Assembly (NCBI GenBank): GCA_016271365.2
Contig: CM057458.1
Span: 197,380,501-197,444,500, forward strand
Direction of reading: 5' to 3'
From: Neoceratodus forsteri
Lineage: Eukaryota > Chordata > Ceratodontiformes > Ceratodontidae
Length of the DNA stretch: 64,000 nucleotides
Shown: piece after piece, positions 33,828 through 43,620 of the stretch
How positions within the stretch are numbered: position 1 is the stretch's first letter
Layout: each line of letters begins with the position of its first letter
The notes under the pieces: generated by a model
What the model was told of the DNA's origin: nothing
What the model saw: only the letters and a program-made list of their open reading frames with translations
Databases searched by the model: none
Position numbers and translations under genes: made by a program

Positions 33828-34553
33828 TGTGACATGGTTTAATAGGACCCTGTCCCAGTTGTCATGGAGAGTTTGAATGCAGGGATCTGTTCTGTTCTTT
33901 CCTTTGCTGTCTCTTGTTTGTCTGGTTGCACAAACAGATTTTCCTGTGAGACGTAGGACTTGATCACCCTGACAGTCTCACACTTCTTTGCCTCTCACTG
34001 TCTGTCTTCCCTTGCTGTTTGTCTTTACCTCCCTTGCATGTCTGTTGGTATAAAAATATATATAAATCATTATGTGGAAATGTTACTGATATTAGGATCC
34101 CTTTGTTTAGAAATTATATAGTGTTACTATTGAAATGTGTATAATTATGGTTTGAGATGATTGCAACGGGCTATTGAGAACTCAAGGGGTTAACCTGAGA
34201 GCAGTTTTTAAGTCCTGTTTCAGAAGCTGTGGAGAAGGGACTTCATTTCTGGCACATTGTGTTCTGGCTGCACCTGCCTGAAATTTACAAGAATATTTTA
34301 GAAAAAAAAAACAGGATGCTTGTTAATTAAGGGGGTTGCAAAGACATAAAAACAGAGCTACAATTGCTCGCAGGAGAGAGACATAGGGATTGAAGGAGAA
34401 CTCAGATGGATCTTCCCTGTTTATTCTGCCTTTTTGAATAGTTATTCTGAACAATTTTGTTTTATGGTACTGCTAGTACTAATAAACACTTTTTGCGAAT
34501 TCCACAACTGCTCCTGGTTTTTCTTATGCATCCTGATCTGTACCTCGACGACA
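33828..34553 (+). repeat. 3' long terminal repeat
   Basis: Starts tgtgacatggtttaatagg and ends ctcgacgaca, followed by the gcaga duplication at 34554-34558. It aligns along its length with the 5' LTR. Confidence 0.9.
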
Positions 34554-37496
34554 GCAGACACCAGGGGTTTCCATGTTTTGTTAAAAATGTCTAGGTGCCT
34601 ATTGACTGACAGTTGGCACCTTTCAAGTCTCATGCACAAAAACAAATTATTTAACCAGTGGGCTATACTGGGGGGAGTAGAGCTGGACCAGTGTTGGGCT
34701 GTAGATTTTCTAGCATTGACTAGTGCCATTTGCCATAGCCGGTTATGTGGCGGGGATGACAGCCCACCTCCTAGGGACATTGCCACTTGATCAGTGCCCA
34801 GCATAAACTCAGTCAGGGTACCTGCAAGAGGGGTCAGTAGCACTTGTTGCATGATGGAATGCACTTCACTCCAGAAAAGTGATATTCTAGGTCATGTTAA
34901 AGCCATGTGCAGAAAATCCCATTTGAGTTAAACATTTTGGACATTTGTCTGACTTTGTCAGTGTAAACCTGTGCAGTCTTTTGGGTGTGCAATAGGTCTG
35001 ATGCACACAATTTAACTGTATTCTCCTCAGCTTGACACTGAACATTCATGAATATTCTTCACCACTCTGTCCCACAAATTATCACTTACTTGCATTTGCA
35101 GGTCTTCACCCCACTTCTTTCTAGCCCTTAACTCTGGTTCAGGTTGGGCACCCAGAAACTGACGGTAAAGGGATGAGATAATGGATGCACATGGCTGTGG
35201 CCTGTACAGTATCTCCTCTATAGTGGACAACAATGGGTCTACACCTACAGTCAGATACTTTAAATTGGTATATTGTAGAAATTCCAAGTCTGGGAAGTCC
35301 TACTGTTTAGCTAGTTGCTGGAAGGGTATCAATGCCCCACCATAATAGATATCTCCAATGATCCGAATACCCCTTTTCTGCCATCTACACTATGCATAGC
35401 TTGATGCAAGAATACATTGTACCCCTTACATCCCGTAAAACCCTTGGAGAGGCTAGCCTTAAGTGAAATGAATGGTCTGTGCCCTATAAATGTAAGCACT
35501 CCCACCCATAGCCTAGCCAGGGTCTGAATGAAGGGATTTTTATTTTAGCTGGAAATGGTTAGTGTCCTCAATAAAGGAGACAGTAAACCCTGAAGGACTC
35601 CCCCCACTATATGTGTATCCTCTGTCTGCAGCCATGCTGGCTTTATAGGCGAGCTAGGTTTGCTCAAGAAAGCAGTCTGCGCAGCCCTGTAATAATATTT
35701 AAAGTTTGGTAGCGCAAGGTCCCCTTTTGTGATTGGTAGCTGAAGGATTGTTTTTTTTTAATTCTTGCAAGCTTCCCCATAAATCTGTTTAGTATTGAGT
35801 CCAGCTGTTTGAAAAAATATTCAGGCACTCTTATGGGCAAATTTTGGAAGAAATCTAAACATCTAGGTAACACATTCATTTTGATTGAATTAACTTGCCC
35901 TATCAAGCTTATTGGAAGCCCCTCCCATTTATCACAATCCTGTGTCTAATTCCATTGAGAAAGTTAGTATAATTTTCTTTGTACAGGTCTGAAGGTTTTT
36001 TTTTTTAATCGTGATACCCAAGTATTTTAGCGAGTCCACCATCCACAATCTAACAGGAAGCTCCACCATGCCCATCTTTCTGTTCTCCCCCAACACCATC
36101 AGCTCGCTTTTCGTCCAGTTAATTTTATGTCCAGAAAGGGCACCATACTCTGTGAGAATGTGGTAAAGCTTGGGGATACTTTTTTGGGGGTTCTTCAGAT
36201 ACAGTAGCAGATCGTCTGCAAAAGCAGCAAATTTTTGATGTGTCCCCATCTCCTCAATGTCGGGATCTCCCCGAAGTACTGCTGCAAGGGGGTCCAATGA
36301 TAAGACATATAACAATGGGGACAGAGGGCACCCCTGCCTAATTCCCCTGGACAGCTGGAGAGGTCTGGTTAAGGTGCCATTCACCAATATTTATGCACTA
36401 GGGGCACTATATAGGGATGCAATCCATTTGATAATAGTGTCTTCCATTCCAAATTTCTTTAGTGTGGAGAACCGATACCTCCATTCCATTCTATCAAACG
36501 CTTTTTCGGCGTGTAGGACCAAGATGCCCGAGGCCTTCTCCTCCTCCCTAGCCCTACCAAATTTCCACACTATGTTGAGGGTATGTCTCAGATTAAGTTT
36601 ACCCTCTCTGCCCTTGATAAACCCTGTTTCGTCACTGTGTATTATTTTGGGGAGGATTTTTTCCTGTCTACCTGCTAGCAGTTTGACCGTGATCTTATAA
36701 TCCAACGTGAGGAGGGAGATGGGCCTATATGAAGCACATTTTTTCGGATCGTTCCCTGGCTTGGGCAGAATAGTTATAGTGGCAGACTTTATAAAGGGGG
36801 GGTATAGTTCCTTTTTCATACGTCTCTACTATCATGTCTGTTAGGGGTAGTTTTTTATCAGGGTTCTCACAAGGGTAGGAGAGATAGGGTCCTTCAGTAA
36901 TAGTGGATCTAGTTTCCAGGCCCCTGCCATACCCCCCGCCCCTACTATGGCTAGGGTAGCAATGACATAAGAGTGATCAGATATTGGGATGGGGCCGTAG
37001 GTTACTGAGCTCAGGGATGGTAGTAGTTCTCGGGAGGTCAGAGTTGGATCCAATCTGGCATAGGTTTTTGCCGAATGGGAGTAAAAAGAGTACTCCCTCC
37101 CATTAGGGTTGGGATACCTCAATGGTCAACTAGACAGTGGGTCTTCATAAGATCAGCCAGTGCTGTGGCACTTTGCCCTCCCCACCAAATCATAACTAGT
37201 ACACAGTTAAAATCCCCATTTGAGATTCATGGACCAGTAAAATCCGCCATTTCCACCAACAGTTGAAAAAGGCTGCATTATCTTTATTGGACGCATAAAC
37301 AGACCCCAGGGCAATACTTTGGTCCCCATTTAGCTGCAGTTGAATTAGTGGGAACCTCCCCCCAGTGTCATTATTTACCTTTGCAACTAGCCCAGGGAAT
37401 CTGGGCCTCAACCATATTGCAAGTCCTCTAGCCTTCGATGTCAGGTAGGATCCATACCATTCCCCGTCCCAATTCTTAGACATGTGTTCTCCCTCT
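34554..37496 (-). pseudogene. L1-clade LINE ORF2 (C-terminus to endonuclease), interrupted
   Basis: Read on the minus strand, the endonuclease C-terminal half is at about 37519-36845 (TSKARGLAIWLRPRFPGLVAKV, SIALGSVYAS, SDHSYV). RT follows at 36819-35935: TITILPKPGNDPKKCASYRPISLL, ETGFIKGRE, GILVLHAEKAFDRMEW, GIRQGCPLSPLLY and FAADDLLLY-type FADDLLLYL. Post-RT sequence runs to 34560 (YLGITIKKK, then a C-terminal NKTWKPLV box). The YRPISLL and FADD spacing is typical of L1. The 5' side stops at 37496, where DIRS E is inserted; the missing endonuclease start is found beyond it at 42253-42392. The 3' side is cut by the gypsy insertion. Confidence 0.88.
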
Positions 37497-37690
37497 TTCT
37501 CACCCCAGGAATTCAACATGTATTGACAGGTGCAGTATGCCAGCTGGGTTCAGCTGCCCCGGAGAGCAGGAGACAATGCAAATGAGGGAGGCATTGGCCA
37601 ATCAGAACACAGTTCGAGAAGAGTGCTGCCTGCAGTCAGCCTGAGGGACCTCAGAACTTTTTCTGAGCTGAACTGGAGCTCTCCTCTTCA
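37497..37690. repeat. Left inverted terminal repeat of DIRS E
   Basis: Reverse complement of about 42040-42252. Begins ttctcaccccagg. Confidence 0.87.
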
Positions 37691-38107
37691 GAGACCTTGC
37701 TGTGCCATTTTGTTTCATTTTGAGTGCTGCTTTCAAGGTATTTTGTATATTTTCTTCATTTTATATATTTTTACAGCAACTGCGCTGTGTTCCACGCAGT
37801 CACAGTATTTTTTCGCATCTTTTTTTTTTGAGGTAAAAAGCTATTGCGTGCACAATTTATTGTGTCATTTTTATTTAAAATTACAGTTTGCATTTTATTC
37901 TATGTGTTTTTATTGCCTTTGCATTAAAAAACATTGATTTTTTTTTCACACTCGTTCGCTAATTTCCATTGCGCACCCACGTGAATTTCTGGAATCCTTT
38001 TTTCTCTGTTTCCGTTTAAACTTTGATATTTGAAGGGTAATCCCCTCACTTTCTGGGGAGAGACCCTTGATTTTACTATGTAGTGGGCTTTGATTGTTTT
38101 TTTTTTT
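37691..38107. other. AT-rich leader of DIRS E without recognisable gene
   Basis: Lies between the left repeat and a GC-rich segment. T-rich runs, no coding similarity. Confidence 0.5.
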
Positions 38108-38750
38108 TGTTTTTGATTCTATTTCCCTCCATTCGCGACCCGCGGGGGCATCTCTCTGGGATCCTGCCTGAACCTGCCTGCCTGATGTCCCCCTGAACCT
38201 GTGCCTCCTCTCTCCACCCCTCCCACAGCCAGCATCCACAGCTTAACCCCTCCAGGGTGGGGCCGCCCCTCCTCGTTGGGCGCTCTTGCACACATAGACT
38301 CTGGCTGTGGGAGTGAGCCCTGGGAGGAGGACCTAGAAGGCCAGGCAGGGTGGATCTGGCGGTGGGCATGGGGGTCAGGTGCCATCGCCTCCCACGCGGA
38401 GCTGGGTTTTCCCATTTTCTTGGTTCCCCTCCCCTTGCAGGGTGCACCCGTGACGTTCTGGTGCAAGGCAACCCTGCCAGCATCATCCACGCTGCATGAC
38501 GTGCAGCCGGCACGCTGCAGGGCCCCCCCTATCTCTACTGGGAGACGCTGGCACACCGAGCTACCCCTCCCCTTCTCCCCGGGGGAGGAGAGCTGCCCGC
38601 AGGCGTTCATTCGTCGCCCCATCCCTGCCGACCCCTGGCACCCGAGCTTGCTCCCAAACTCTGGTCGCCAATGTGGCGTCAAGTGCCTCAACACTCAGCG
38701 CCACTGGGCTGGCCTAGCAGTGGGCTGTGTTGACAAGAGGTGTGGAGGTG
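38108..38750. other. GC-rich segment of unknown origin inside DIRS E
   Basis: About 640 bp whose base composition is sharply GC-richer than both sides. It begins after a T run at about 38097-38108 and ends before the AT-rich 38760. Long open frames exist on both strands (plus 38201-38884, minus 38694-38119). That is common in GC-rich DNA and neither looks like a known protein. On the minus strand, attggcgaccagagtttggg near 38675 resembles a retroelement primer site. It may be a foreign insertion or the element's own gag linker. Confidence 0.35.
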
Positions 38751-38824
38751 GTTTTGTTCTTTTCTACTTTTGTGGGGGAACCTTCTGTAAGGTGATTTGG
38801 TTAGTTTGGCCTGATTCCCTTATC

Positions 38825-41760
38825 ATGGCCTCTCAGTCTACCTCCCCCTCCTCTAAAAGTGCTGAGAAGGGTACCTCAAGTTAACACAAAAGTAATAAGT
38901 CCCTTTGGGACTTTTTATTATACTAAGTCTGGCTCAGTAGTAGTATTTATTCTGTCCGAGCCTGTAATATGAATTTAGCAGAGTGAACAAAAAAAAAAGG
39001 ATATGTGTATATAAGTACATATATTTGTTTATATAGGTTTATAATAAATACAAATTTCCTTCAGACACTGCAGTTTCTCTCCCTCTCAAGCAGAACAGCA
39101 GCAGTGGGAGTTAGAGCAATAGAACCTTGTGAGGGTCAGAGTCGGAAGAAGGTCTCCTTTCTCCTTGGGGAGTCGGACCTTTTTTCTCTGCTATTATCTG
39201 AATCTTAAAGGAAAATTAGGAATGACGAACCATTCCGAACTATTAAATCCTAGGTTCAGGATGATTTCCTTAACTCAGGTTTTTCATTTACATTCACAGG
39301 GGGACTTTCTAGTCTCCCTTGATACAATCTATGTTCTCAGCTCCCTAGCCATGGGCTGTTCTCAGGCTTCTTCCTGTTGACATCCATGCTATTTAGACTG
39401 CCTCCAAAGTATTCACAGATACTGGGTAAAAAAACAAGTTGTACTACCAGGTATCTGGTTAGTTGGGCGGTTTACTTCAGAAGACAGGGAATCTCTGGTT
39501 GCCCTCCACAGAGGCTTGGCTACTCTTAACCAACTTTACCATAGTCTGTATCTCAAGCCTAAGTCTGACATGTTTTTCCTTCAGTCTTGGGGTTTTTCAT
39601 GTACTAGGAAAAGTCCCGTAGCTGGCCAAAATTCTGCAAGTCTTAGGGGGCAGTGCTCAACTCTTGGCAGAGGAAGGCTCCTTCCCCTTTATATAGTTCA
39701 TAATTTGGTCACTGGAGTTCCAGGGGTCAGATCTCTAGGACATATTCTGAATAAGTGATTCGTTCGTAAAGCTTGAACCTTTCTTCAAGCTGTGGATTGG
39801 TGGTAGGAATCATTGAATCTCAGACCTCTTCTCCCCGAAAGTTTGGTTACAGGGGTTTTCTTTCAAAGTCAGGGCGCCTCCCTTCAGGGGGTTCCCTCAG
39901 GGGAGCCTGGATGCTGAGAGATTCCTTCCTCCACATCAGTATCTGGAATCTCAGATTTCCTCCTTCAGGCCTTCACTTTTTTGGCCTAAGAAGTCGGTTA
40001 GTTCAGATGATACACCTGCCCGGTATTACACCAATGAATTGTAAGGCAGGGCCTCCTAACTCTCCTTAATAGCTACGACTTTTATCTCTAGCCTACTTCC
40101 TTGGATGTGTCTTAGTCTCTCGTCTATCTCTTGGGCAAGGACAACACTTTGAGAATTTCTCTAAGATGTATTAGTCAGGGCCACTACAAGTGGACCCTCA
40201 ACACACTAGTCCTAGCCACATTGTTCAGGAGGTTAGGGCAGGTCCATACCTGAATTTTTGCCTCTAGTCTGAACCTCTGCTTTTCCACTTCCTGTTGCAG
40301 GCCTCAGCTCTGGGGTCCTTACAACAGAATTTTTCATTTTAGACTGGTCTGAGAAGTTTTCTTATATATATATATATTTTTTTTTCCTCCCTGATTGCTA
40401 GTACTTTTCTAGCTAAGGTATCATCCAGTCACCACGTTCTTGGTGACCCTGGATGGGGCAGAACAGTCCTGGTGTTCCATCTTCTTATTTTTCAGTCAAG
40501 CAACCTTTCAGGCTGCTATTGTTTCTTCTAGCTCCTGCCTCTCTTAGACAGTACTAGTGTTTTTTTTTCAAACTCCAGTCTGTCCTCCTAAGATCCTGGT
40601 TCGTGAGAGGCTAGAATCCCAGAGTCCCTTTATCCTAACAGGGACTGCAAAGTCTTTGAACAGTCAAGAAATTTAGCATTAGGAAAACCTTTGCTTCTTA
40701 GTGGAAGCAGTTCTTTTCCCTGATACAATGTAAACAGCTTGGATTATTTTTCAATCCTTTTTCTCTCCTTGCTGGATTATTTAGTTCATATCTAGACAGT
40801 TCTGTCTGGCAAACAGAACTAGTGTTGGCCCTGGTGTCTTGTTTCCTGTATAAACATAAGGTTTTCTTTGGTAATTATAGTAGGCCTTTAGACCTCATTC
40901 TTGGGAGTACTCCTGGCATTTACTGTTCCCTTTTTTCCATCGGGGAAGAGAAATTTGTCATTTCTTTGTCCTTTGCAAGGAGTTTTCTGCAAAGGGCTGC
41001 CTCATTTCCAGCCCCTTTAAGGTACCGGGTTTTTTTCCCGTGAAACTCAAACCTCTGCATAGCTAAGTTCAGGGAATCCCTTTGAACCTTGGTGATGCTG
41101 ACCTAAAGTAAGGAACATCTAAGACATCCCTTCTCTGGTCCTCTCTATGTCAGACGGTTGTCAGAGTTTCAATTCCTTCATACAGGCCTTATCCTCTCAG
41201 ACCCCATAAGGACAATTTAGTCCTCTGGATGGATAGGAAATTCCTTCCCAAAGTGTTCTTTTATTTCCTCCTTAAACGATAATTTTCTCTGCCTGTATGG
41301 TTCTCTATCAAGTCCTGTCTAAGTGAGCTCAAGCTGCTCGGACTGGACATAAAATAGTTCCGCTTGTCTCTTTAGAGCGGTCCTAACAGTTCAGGTACTG
41401 TCATTATCTTTTCTTCCTCTCCTGTGTTTTCAGAGAGAGAGAGAAACCGGTGATCAAGAGTATTCTTCCCACAGGACTGTTTTTCCTGTATTTCAGTTCT
41501 GTTACGGCAAGACTGACAATCAGCCTCTCTCAGGCTTAGTGCCTATCTCTTTGAGAACAGCTGCTTCTTAGGCAGTGTCCATGAATATATCTTTACTAGA
41601 AATGTGCAAAGCAGTTAATTTAAATTCAGTTCTCACATTCGCTAAGCATTCTTGCTTAGATGTGTAGTCTGATAGAATGCCAAATTTGACAGGATGGTAC
41701 TTCAGAGCCTCTTCTCAAATAGGTTTCTGGGCCCTCCTCCCAACTACACTGCTTCGAAGT
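38825..41760 (+). pseudogene. DIRS family E gag remnant, RT-RNase H and recombinase, heavily decayed
   Basis: A short gag-like start MASQSTSPSSKSAEKG lies at 38825. Traces of DIRS RT-RNase H follow in changing frames: a TPQV-like QGDFLVSLDTIYV stretch (39300), ESLVALHRGLATLNQLYHSLYLKPKSD and LQSWGF (about 39490-39590), then LHISIWNLRFP (39935), matching the LHINVLELRA helix of RNase H. Recombinase traces lie at about 41110-41750, ending in FAKHSCLDV-like sequence before the ICR. Positions are approximate because of stops throughout. Confidence 0.6.
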
Positions 41761-41768
41761 CTGCATCT

Positions 41769-41863
41769 GTCAATATATGTTGAAGAATTCCTGGGGTGAG
41801 AAGAAAAAATTACTCACCGTAGTAATATTACTTCTTCCAGGGGATTCTTCAACATTATTGACA
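41769..41863. repeat. DIRS family E internal complementary region
   Basis: Arms tcaatatatgttgaagaatt and gattcttcaacattattgac, centre near 41800. The reverse complement equals right end plus left end across the join cttctcacc. Confidence 0.9.
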
Positions 41864-42039
41864 CTCCCGCCCATCTTCCCCTAGAAACCTTTTCAGAAGG
41901 CTCTGTCTTGGGGGTTTAAGCAAATTTGCTGTCAGATATCCATTCGTTAAATTCGAAGTCTTTTTCACAATTGTGATTTATATTGGATAGGATATTTAGT
42001 AATAATAGTGTTTTGCCCTGTTGGGCACAGTTTTGCTTT

Positions 42040-42252
42040 TTTCAGCTCCAAAATTAGTTCTGAGGTCCCTCAGGCTGACTGCAGGCAGCACTCTACTCTA
42101 ACTCTCTGTGTTCTGATTGGCCAATGCCTCCCTCGTTTGCATTGTCTCCTCCTCTCTGGGACAGCTGAACCCAGCTGGCTTACTGCACCTGTCAATAATG
42201 TTGAAGAATCCCCTGGAAGAAGAAATATTACTACAGTGAGTAATTTTTTCTT
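42040..42252. repeat. Right inverted terminal repeat of DIRS E
   Basis: Reverse complement of 37497-37690, ending taattttttctt at 42252. Confidence 0.87.
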
Positions 42253-42392
42253 AGCTGTCATGTGGATTTCTTGGAAACAAACTGTCTGACTTCAGTGCCT
42301 TCACTTTACCTTTACCCAGAACTCTTTTTTCGCTTGACATGAGATTTCAATCCATTCAAGTTCCAGGAACATACATTTAGTTTGTTATCCAT
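42253..42392 (-). pseudogene. L1 ORF2 N-terminus (endonuclease start) displaced by DIRS E
   Basis: The minus-strand ATG at 42392-42390 opens MDNKLNVCSWNLNGLKSHVK, the characteristic start of an L1-type APE endonuclease with the catalytic Asn. After a frame change, TVCFQEIHMT at about 42282-42255 is the catalytic Q-E-x-H box. It stops ten bases later at the DIRS E right end. The rest of the domain continues at 37496 on the other side of DIRS E, so the two pieces are one interrupted gene. Confidence 0.85.
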
Positions 42393-43149
42393 TTGCATTG
42401 TCCATGTCTATACTGTACTGGTCTAGTGTAACCACAGATTCACATATCCTGTATTGCTGTCTCAAGTTCTTGCCTCATTTTTGCTCTTTTAAACTTACCA
42501 AACTCGAGGGGCTTGGACCAGTCCGAACACCTAGTAACAAACTTTCACCACAAATTTTTTGACCTTTTTCATCACAACACAACAATGAACCCTTTTACAG
42601 TTCTTTCTCCCTAAATGGAGAAGAATCTCCTCCCCACTCCCCTTTGTGCACACTGCAATCTTGGCAGTGTAGCATCCCATGAGTTTTAGGCTTTTACAAT
42701 GCCTCTTGGCATCCTTCACATGAAATGTTTGCCACACCATCCTCCCAGCTGGGACGGAGATGTGGTTTAACTCATAATCATGGCAAGGATTATTTTGTGT
42801 CAAATCTTGATACAGCATTACTTAGGCTTCTACATCCTTCCCCCAGACCTGGTTCATAGGGTGGGTTAGAGATGCTCCTTCACAGGGGGGCCCTTCACCC
42901 AGATCCCCCAGTGATCCTGGTCCTCCCCTGAGGTGCACAGGCCTGTGCTGCCCTCGAATTCCACAGGGAGCCCAGGGGGAAGGATGAGAAACATACACCT
43001 TTTCCATTTTCTAGTAACATTTAATTTCCCTGCTAAAATCAGACAGCTGTCCCTATCCTACCTGAAACTGTTCTGACCTTTCCATAAAAAAATATATATA
43101 TACTGATTTCATACAACATGGTCTGCCACTTGCTACTTACTTGACTTGT
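42393..43149. other. Gene-free stretch (intron or L1 5' region)
   Basis: Minus-strand open frames of 61 and 95 codons (43007-42822 and 42818-42531) could be L1 5' sequence or chance. I see no diagnostic motif. Confidence 0.4.
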
Positions 43150-43335
43150 TTTTTGCTAAATAGTTGGCTACCGGGGCAGACATCCATGATGTTCAGTGGC
43201 TGAATAGTGGCTACCTCTGATGCTGTGGACCCAGTTCCCCACTAGGGGCCCTTTGGTGAACACTGAAGGGAAATATTGGGCAAGCATCTCGGCCATCACC
43301 TCCGGCTCTCTCAGGTTCCTCCCCACCCCAGGTTG
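43150..43335 (-). mobile_element. Small CR1 LINE fragment
   Basis: The minus-strand translation near 43310-43260 contains MAEMLAQYFPSVFTK. It matches the pre-RT box ILNEYFCSVFTKE seen in the large CR1 at about 51385-51345. Only a short piece is kept. Confidence 0.65.
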
Positions 43336-43359
43336 CAAGGAGTGACTCCCTCTCTGTTA

Positions 43360-43464
43360 AGTTGTACAGTGTTTATGTGAAGTTGAACAGTGTTTATGTG
43401 AAGTTGTACAGTGTTTATGTGAAGTTGTACAGAGTTTATGTGAAGTTGTACAGTATTTGTGTAG
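43360..43464 (+). repeat. 21-bp minisatellite, five copies
   Basis: Unit agttgtacagtgtttatgtga at 43360, 43381, 43402, 43423 and 43444. The first four differ by single bases, and the last is more diverged. It ends 63 bp before the splice acceptor of the exon. Confidence 0.92.
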
Positions 43465-43527
43465 AATGTGACTGGCCGTTGACTGAATAATTGAAGGAGA
43501 GACTAACTATCTGCATTTCTGCCTTAG

Positions 43528-43620
43528 CTCAATTGCATTTCGGATCATGAATGATCAGATGATGTACTTAGAAAGAGCTTTTATTGACCCCCTTGGCTTA
43601 CCAGGCAGACCGTTCTACAG
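43528..43620 (+). CDS. FOLH1/NAALAD2: Internal exon of a glutamate carboxypeptidase II family gene (FOLH1/NAALAD2-like)
   Basis: A 93-bp open exon with a pyrimidine-rich tract and AG acceptor (ctgccttag, ending 43527) and a GT donor (gtaggaat from 43621). After one base completing a codon, it encodes [20 protein letters not shown] and then PGRPFYR, ending two bases into a codon. This is the C-terminal helical-domain segment of the M28 zinc metallopeptidases that cleave N-acetylaspartylglutamate and folate polyglutamates (type II membrane proteins). From memory of the family, the [10 protein letters not shown] run is nearly invariant in FOLH1 and NAALAD2 and clearly different in NAALADL1 and the transferrin receptor. 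GRPFYR does not separate FOLH1 from NAALAD2. It is the penultimate coding exon in the human genes as I recall. The neighbouring exons were not found in the window. Confidence 0.88.

Larger units (their letters stand above)
28653..34553 (+). mobile_element. Gmr1-like Ty3/gypsy LTR retrotransposon, full length
   Basis: Two long terminal repeats of about 739 and 726 bp, each starting TGTGACA and ending GACGACA, flank a 4.4-kb internal region. The five-base duplication GCAGA lies on both sides, showing one intact insertion event. The internal order is gag, protease, integrase, then reverse transcriptase-RNase H. The enzymes are of Ty3/gypsy type, but integrase precedes RT as in Ty1/copia. That order is described for the Gmr1 group of deuterostome gypsy elements. 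There is no env-like frame between RNase H and the 3' LTR. Several stops and a deletion in RT make it defective. Confidence 0.92.
37497..42252 (+). mobile_element. DIRS family E retrotransposon, complete, inserted in L1
   Basis: The left repeat (37497 to about 37690) and right repeat (about 42040-42252) match in reverse complement. Shared blocks include cagctgggttcagctg, gaggcattggccaatcagaa and ctgcctgcagtcagcctga. The ICR at about 41769-41863, read in reverse complement, equals the right end (gtgagtaattttttctt) joined to the left end (ctcaccccaggaattc). This fixes both boundaries to within two or three bases. The 4.76-kb element carries badly decayed pol and recombinase sequence. No target duplication is seen. 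Confidence 0.9.

Noticed and set aside
28653..34553. Endogenous retrovirus
   Set aside because: There is no env-like frame between RNase H and the 3' LTR, and the pol order and enzyme types fit a Gmr1-like gypsy retrotransposon.
38119..38694. 191-codon minus-strand open frame in the GC-rich block
   Set aside because: Overlapping open frames exist on both strands, no domain is visible, and stops are rare by chance in GC-rich DNA. Kept only as a composition finding.
43360..43464. CRISPR-like array
   Set aside because: The 21-bp units are directly adjacent with no spacers, and the host is a vertebrate. It is a minisatellite.
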